Source: Bacilli bacterium
Lineage (GTDB): Bacteria; Bacillota_I; Bacilli_A; RF39; UBA660
Reading direction: 5' to 3'
NCBI GenBank assembly: GCA_017476705.1
Contig: JAFUZI010000039.1
Location: 1-8,135, forward strand
DNA length: 8,135 bases
The position numbers were made by a program, and so were the translations under genes. Shown here piece by piece: positions 3,797 through 8,135 of the stretch. How positions within the stretch are numbered: position 1 is the first letter of the stretch; every line of letters starts with the position of its first letter. The notes under the pieces are model-generated. The model did not search any database. It was not told the origin of the DNA and saw only the letters and a list, made by a program, of their open reading frames with translations.

Positions 3797-5717
3797 GTTA
3801 GAACATTATGACGCATCCGACATTCAAGTCTTAGAAGGACTTGAAGCAGTTAGAAAAAGACCTGGTATGTATATTGGTACAACAGATGTAAAAGGTCTAC
3901 ACCATTTAGTTTGGGAAATTGTTGATAACTCAATAGATGAAGCTTTAGCTGGTTTCTGTGACAACATTGAAATCGTTATAAATAAAGATAATTCTATTAC
4001 AGTTAAAGATAATGGACGTGGAATTCCAGTAGATATCCACCCTAAAACTAAAATGTCAACTGTTGAAACTGTATATACAGTACTTCATGCAGGTGGTAAA
4101 TTTGGTGGAGGAGGATACAAAGTATCTGGTGGACTTCACGGAGTTGGTGCATCAGTTGTTAATGCCTTATCTTCATGGGTAGTTGTAGATGTTTATAAAA
4201 ATGGTAAAATTTATGAAGTTAAATTTATTAATGGTGGAAAAATAGAAGAACCACTTCATGTTATAGGTGAATGTGAAGAAGCTAGAACTGGTACAACTGT
4301 TACATTTAAACCTGATAATACAATATTTGATACAGATATTTATGATTATGAAACTTTAAAAGTTAGAACAAGAGAACTTGCATTCTTAAATAAAGGATTA
4401 AAACTTACTTTAAGAGATGATAGAGATGATGAAGATACTCAAGGTGAAGTTTTCCACTATGAAGGTGGTATAAGTGAGTATGTTAAATACTTAAATAAAG
4501 CTAAAACACCAATTCATGAGGATATTATTCACTTAGAAGGTGAAGAAGATGGAGTTATGTTTGAAGTTGCAATGCAATATAACTCTGGATATTCTGATAG
4601 TATTTATTCATTTGTTAATAATATTAATACACATGATGGTGGTACACATGAAGAAGGTGTAAGAAGAGCATTAACTCGTATTATTAATAACTATGCAAGA
4701 AAAAATAATATTTTAAAAGAAAAAGATGATTCTTTAACTGGGGATGATGTTAAAGAAGGATTAACAATGATAGTATCATGTAAACATCCAAATCCTCAAT
4801 TTGAAGGACAAACTAAAGGTAGACTTGGTAACTCAGAGGTAAGAAAGTTAGCAGATAACGTATTTAGTGAAGGATTTGAAAGATTCTTACTTGAAAACCC
4901 TGATGCTGCAAGAATTATTGTAGAAAAAGCAATGACAGCATCACGTGCTAGAGTAGCTGCTAAAAGAGCCCGTGAATTAACTAGACGTAAAAGTGACTTA
5001 GATGTTGTAAACTTTGGTGGAAAACTAGCTGATTGTAAAGAAAAAGATCCATCAGTATGTGAAATATTTATAGTCGAAGGAGATTCAGCAGGTGGTTCTG
5101 CTAAAGTTGGACGTAACTCTATGACTCAAGCTATACTTCCTTTAAGAGGTAAAATACTTAATGTTGAAAAGGCTAGACTTGATAGAGCTTTATCAAATGA
5201 AGAAATAAGAACTATTATTACTGCATTTGGAACAGGTATAGGTGATGAATTTGACCTATCAAAGTTAAGATATAATAAAATTATTATTATGACCGATGCC
5301 GATGTAGATGGATCTCATATTCGTGTACTTTTATTAACACTATTCTTTAGATTCTTTAGACCAATAGTTGAAGCTGGACATGTATATGCCGCTCAACCAC
5401 CATTATTTGGTGTTAAATTAGGTAAAAATGATACACATTATTGCTTAGATGAAAAAGATTTAGATGATTATTTAAATACATTAACTGAAACACAAAGAAA
5501 AAATTGTATTATTCAACGTATGAAAGGTTTAGGAGAGATGGATGCAGATCAATTAAACGAAACAACAATGGATATTAAAACAAGAGTACTTAGAAAAATA
5601 ACAGTTGAGGATGCTATTGCTGCAGATGCTGCTTTCTCAAAACTAATGGGTGAGGAAGTAGAACCAAGAAGACAATTTATTGAAGAAAATGCAACATATA
5701 GTGATCTAGATGTATAG
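3786..5717 (+). CDS. gyrB: DNA gyrase subunit B (ATPase subunit)
   Basis: GyrB supplies ATP hydrolysis and the TOPRIM metal site for the GyrA2GyrB2 enzyme that introduces negative supercoils. With the GTG start at 3786 the product has 643 residues, normal for the Gram-positive form lacking the E. coli insert. GHKL ATPase motifs: catalytic Glu44 and Asn48 in WEIVDNSIDEA, DNGRGIP near 78-84, and the lid GGLHGVG at 115-121. The transducer carries the ATP-contacting QTK loop (FEGQTKGRLGN). The TOPRIM domain shows EGDSAGG (431-437, metal ligand Glu431) and DADVDGSH (504-511, Asp504 and Asp506). The C-terminal segment RMKGLGEMDADQLNETTM is the GyrA-contact tail region. The gene begins within recF and is followed by gyrA after 13 nt. 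Topo IV ParE is the main alternative, but position in the dnaA cluster beside gyrA argues for GyrB. Confidence 0.97.
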   Translation: MENKLEHYDASDIQVLEGLEAVRKRPGMYIGTTDVKGLHHLVWEIVDNSIDEALAGFCDNIEIVINKDNSITVKDNGRGIPVDIHPKTKMSTVETVYTVLHAGGKFGGGGYKVSGGLHGVGASVVNALSSWVVVDVYKNGKIYEVKFINGGKIEEPLHVIGECEEARTGTTVTFKPDNTIFDTDIYDYETLKVRTRELAFLNKGLKLTLRDDRDDEDTQGEVFHYEGGISEYVKYLNKAKTPIHEDIIHLEGEEDGVMFEVAMQYNSGYSDSIYSFVNNINTHDGGTHEEGVRRALTRIINNYARKNNILKEKDDSLTGDDVKEGLTMIVSCKHPNPQFEGQTKGRLGNSEVRKLADNVFSEGFERFLLENPDAARIIVEKAMTASRARVAAKRARELTRRKSDLDVVNFGGKLADCKEKDPSVCEIFIVEGDSAGGSAKVGRNSMTQAILPLRGKILNVEKARLDRALSNEEIRTIITAFGTGIGDEFDLSKLRYNKIIIMTDADVDGSHIRVLLLTLFFRFFRPIVEAGHVYAAQPPLFGVKLGKNDTHYCLDEKDLDDYLNTLTETQRKNCIIQRMKGLGEMDADQLNETTMDIKTRVLRKITVEDAIAADAAFSKLMGEEVEPRRQFIEENATYSDLDV

Positions 5718-5730
5718 AAGGGAGTAATTT

Positions 5731-8135
5731 ATGAATACAGATCAAATGAAAGAAAATGATATAGTAGCTGAAATTGAGAAGTCATTTATCGATTACTCAA
5801 TGAGTGTTATTGTATCTCGTGCACTTCCTGATTTAAGAGATGGACTAAAACCAGTTCATAGACGTATTTTATGGTCAATGTATGAGTCAGGATATAACTT
5901 TGATAAACCACATCGTAAATCTGCTCGTATAGTAGGTGACGTTATGGGTAAATACCATCCACATGGTGACTCTTCTATATATGAAGCAATGGTTCGTATG
6001 GCTCAAGGATTCAGTTATAGAACTCCACTTGTAGATGGACACGGAAACTTTGGTAACATTGATGGTGATGGTGCCGCTGCAATGCGTTATACAGAATCAC
6101 GTTTATCTAAGATTTCTTTAGAACTTTTAAGAGATATAAACAAAGATACAATTGATTTTGATCCAAACTTTGATGAAACTGAAAAAGAACCAAAAGTATT
6201 ACCTTCAAGATTTCCAAATATTCTAGTAAATGGTACTATGGGTATTGCTGTTGGTATGGCAACCAATATTCCACCTCATAACTTAGGTGAAGTAATAGAT
6301 GGATGTATTGCCTATATTGATAATCCTGATATTGATACATTAGGACTTATGCAATACATTAAAGGCCCAGATTTTCCAACAGGTGGTATAATTCTAGGTA
6401 ATAGTGGTATTAAAAAAGCATATGAGACAGGACGTGGATCAATAACTATTAGATCACGTGCTCATATTGAAGAAGAAAAAGGAAAACATTATATAATTGT
6501 TGATGAAGTTCCTTATGGAGTTAATACATCAGACTTAAAAAATAAGGTAGCAGAACTTGTCCACAATAAAATAATTGAGGGTATAGCTGATTACCATACT
6601 GATTTACAACAAGATGGTGTAAAAATAACAATTACATTAAAAAATAACGCAAATCCACAAGTTGTATTAAATAACTTATATAAACATACACAATTTCAAA
6701 CAACATTTGGTATATCATTATTAATGCTAGATCAAGGTGTTCCAAAAACACTAGGTTTAAAAGATATAATTTCAAAATATATTGATTTTCAAAAAGAAGT
6801 TATTATTAGAAGAACAAGATTTGATTTAGATAAATGTGAAAAAAGAGTTCATATTTTAGAAGGTTTAAAAATAGCGCTTGATAATATTGATGAAGTTATT
6901 AAATTAATTAGAGGAGCTAAAACTGATGAAGAAGCTAAAGCTGGCTTAATGAGTAAATTTGGTTTAACTGAAGCTCAATCTGATGCAATCTTAGAGATGA
7001 AGTTAAGAAGATTAACTGGATTAGAGAGAGATAAGATTGAAAATGAACTTAAAGATTTACTTGCAAGAATTGAAGAATTAAGATCAATTTTAGCTAGTGA
7101 AGCAAAAGTTTTAGGTATTATTAAAGAAGAAATGACTGAAATTAAAAATAAATATGGTGATGAGAGAAGAACATCTATCGATATGACAGCAATTGACTTT
7201 ATTGAAGATGAATCACTTATCCCTGTTGAAAATATCATTCTAACACTTACTAAAAACGGTTATATTAAACGTATGAATCATGATGTTTATAAAACACAAA
7301 ACCGTGGTGGTGTAGGAATTAAAGGTATGACTACTAATGAAGAAGATTTTGTTGAATACTTAATTTCAATGACAACTCATGATTATATCTTATTCTTTAC
7401 TGATAAAGGTAAGGTTTATAGAATTAAAGGTTATGAAGTTCCTGAATTTAGTAGGCAATCAAAAGGACTTCCAATTATAAACTTACTTCCAATTGAAAAA
7501 GATGAAAACGTTACAGCAATGCTTTCTATTGAAAATGAAGAAGAAAATAAATATATTGTATTCTGTACACAAAGTGGTTTAATTAAGAAAACTGCAATTG
7601 AAGAATTCGATAGTATTAGAAAAAATGGTAAGATTGCTATTACATTAAAAGATGATGATAAACTAATATCTGTTAAAAAGACAAATGGTAATAATAATAT
7701 TTTAATAGGATCATCTACTGGTAGAATGGTAAGATTCAATGAAGATGAAATTAGAGTATTAGGAAGAACTGCTAGTGGAGTTAAAGGTATCAATGTTGAA
7801 AATGGTACATGTGTTGGATGTGAAATAGCAGAAGATAATCAAAATGTATTAGTTGTTACTGAAAAAGGATATGGTAAGCAAACTCCAATTGAAGAATATC
7901 GTCAAACTCATAGAGGAAGTAAAGGTGTTAAAGCACTTAATGTAACAGAGAAAAATGGTAATATAGTTTCATTCAAAGTAATTAATGGTAACGAAGACTT
8001 AATGATTATAACTAACAGTGGTATGATTATTAGACTTCCAATTGAACAAATTTCAACTACAGGTCGTGTTGCTCAAGGTGTTAAATTAATTAACCTTAAA
8101 GATGACCAATTAGTTGGTACTGTTTCATTAATTAA
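5731..8135 (+). CDS. gyrA: DNA gyrase subunit A (3' end outside window)
   Basis: GyrA cleaves and rejoins the gate DNA segment and wraps DNA through its C-terminal pinwheel. An uninterrupted frame runs from ATG 5731 (preceded by GGGAG at 5720-5724) through 801 codons to the window edge with no stop. Comparison with S. aureus GyrA suggests only the last few tens of residues are missing. Motifs: the winged-helix region with HPHGDSSIYEAMVRMAQ (76-92), the catalytic Tyr120 in AAMRYTESR, a tower and coiled-coil region to about residue 490, then the beta-pinwheel. The GyrA-box is QNRGGVG (523-529) against QRRGGKG in E. coli. Residues Ser81, Ser82 and Glu85, matching E. coli 83, 84 and 87, are the usual quinolone-susceptible type. 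ParC is the alternative; adjacency to gyrB favours GyrA. Confidence 0.97.
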   Translation, partial: MNTDQMKENDIVAEIEKSFIDYSMSVIVSRALPDLRDGLKPVHRRILWSMYESGYNFDKPHRKSARIVGDVMGKYHPHGDSSIYEAMVRMAQGFSYRTPLVDGHGNFGNIDGDGAAAMRYTESRLSKISLELLRDINKDTIDFDPNFDETEKEPKVLPSRFPNILVNGTMGIAVGMATNIPPHNLGEVIDGCIAYIDNPDIDTLGLMQYIKGPDFPTGGIILGNSGIKKAYETGRGSITIRSRAHIEEEKGKHYIIVDEVPYGVNTSDLKNKVAELVHNKIIEGIADYHTDLQQDGVKITITLKNNANPQVVLNNLYKHTQFQTTFGISLLMLDQGVPKTLGLKDIISKYIDFQKEVIIRRTRFDLDKCEKRVHILEGLKIALDNIDEVIKLIRGAKTDEEAKAGLMSKFGLTEAQSDAILEMKLRRLTGLERDKIENELKDLLARIEELRSILASEAKVLGIIKEEMTEIKNKYGDERRTSIDMTAIDFIEDESLIPVENIILTLTKNGYIKRMNHDVYKTQNRGGVGIKGMTTNEEDFVEYLISMTTHDYILFFTDKGKVYRIKGYEVPEFSRQSKGLPIINLLPIEKDENVTAMLSIENEEENKYIVFCTQSGLIKKTAIEEFDSIRKNGKIAITLKDDDKLISVKKTNGNNNILIGSSTGRMVRFNEDEIRVLGRTASGVKGINVENGTCVGCEIAEDNQNVLVVTEKGYGKQTPIEEYRQTHRGSKGVKALNVTEKNGNIVSFKVINGNEDLMIITNSGMIIRLPIEQISTTGRVAQGVKLINLKDDQLVGTVSLI

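Noticed and set aside
5971..6000. Quinolone-resistance substitution in gyrA
   Set aside because: Ser81, Ser82 and Glu85 are the usual susceptible residues of Gram-positive GyrA.
6975..7793. Two minus-strand open frames inside gyrA (6975-7238 and 7431-7793)
   Set aside because: Both are antisense to conserved GyrA coding sequence, with Ser/Leu/Ile-rich shadow composition and no motifs.
1..8135. UGA reassigned to tryptophan (Mollicute-type code), because none of the five visible stops is TGA
   Set aside because: All tryptophan codons noticed (in dnaA, comK, gyrB and gyrA) are TGG and no in-frame TGA is present. Five genes are too few to read meaning into TAA/TAG stop use at this AT content.

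Overview
The window is a chromosomal replication-origin neighbourhood from a very AT-rich Gram-positive bacterium, most likely a low-GC member of the class Bacilli. Three things point that way: the collinear order dnaA - oriC - dnaN - (comK-like) - recF - gyrB - gyrA, gyrase sequences of Gram-positive type, and a ComK-family protein, a family I know only from Bacilli-type Firmicutes. All visible tryptophan codons are TGG, and the five visible stops are TAG or TAA. Every gene is on the + strand, running away from the origin in the leading-strand direction.

Layout. 1-738 is the 3' part of dnaA (AAA+ core from Walker B onward, plus the DNA-binding domain). 739-886 is a compact intergenic region with paired DnaA boxes followed by an A/T-only triplet tract, a good candidate for the oriC unwinding site. 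887-2008 is dnaN, closed by a strong intrinsic terminator. 2034-2115 is a short regulatory gap. 2116-2559 is a 147-residue ComK-family regulator, where Bacillus and relatives usually carry yaaA/rlbA. Its end overlaps a second hairpin/T-run terminator. 2560-2674 carries an extended -10 promoter and a structured leader for recF. 2675-3796 is recF. It overlaps gyrB (3786-5717, GTG start) by 11 nt, and gyrA follows 13 nt later and runs off the window at 8135, short of its end by probably a few tens of codons. No gene-free stretch exceeds 300 bases; the longest is the 148-base oriC gap.

How it works together. DnaA opens the origin, DnaN is the processivity clamp, RecF loads recombinase at stalled forks, and GyrA2GyrB2 removes positive supercoils ahead of forks, so this is a replication and repair block. 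The unexpected member is the comK-like gene, which sits between two terminators and so looks like its own transcription unit. It lacks the C-terminal tail that in B. subtilis ComK carries multimerisation and MecA-recognition sequences. DnaA-box matches are not confined to oriC: the variant TTTTCCACA recurs before comK, inside recF and across the gyrB start codon, and a perfect TTATCCACA lies inside comK. Replication-coupled control of this block, including the competence regulator, is therefore a testable idea, not a demonstrated one.
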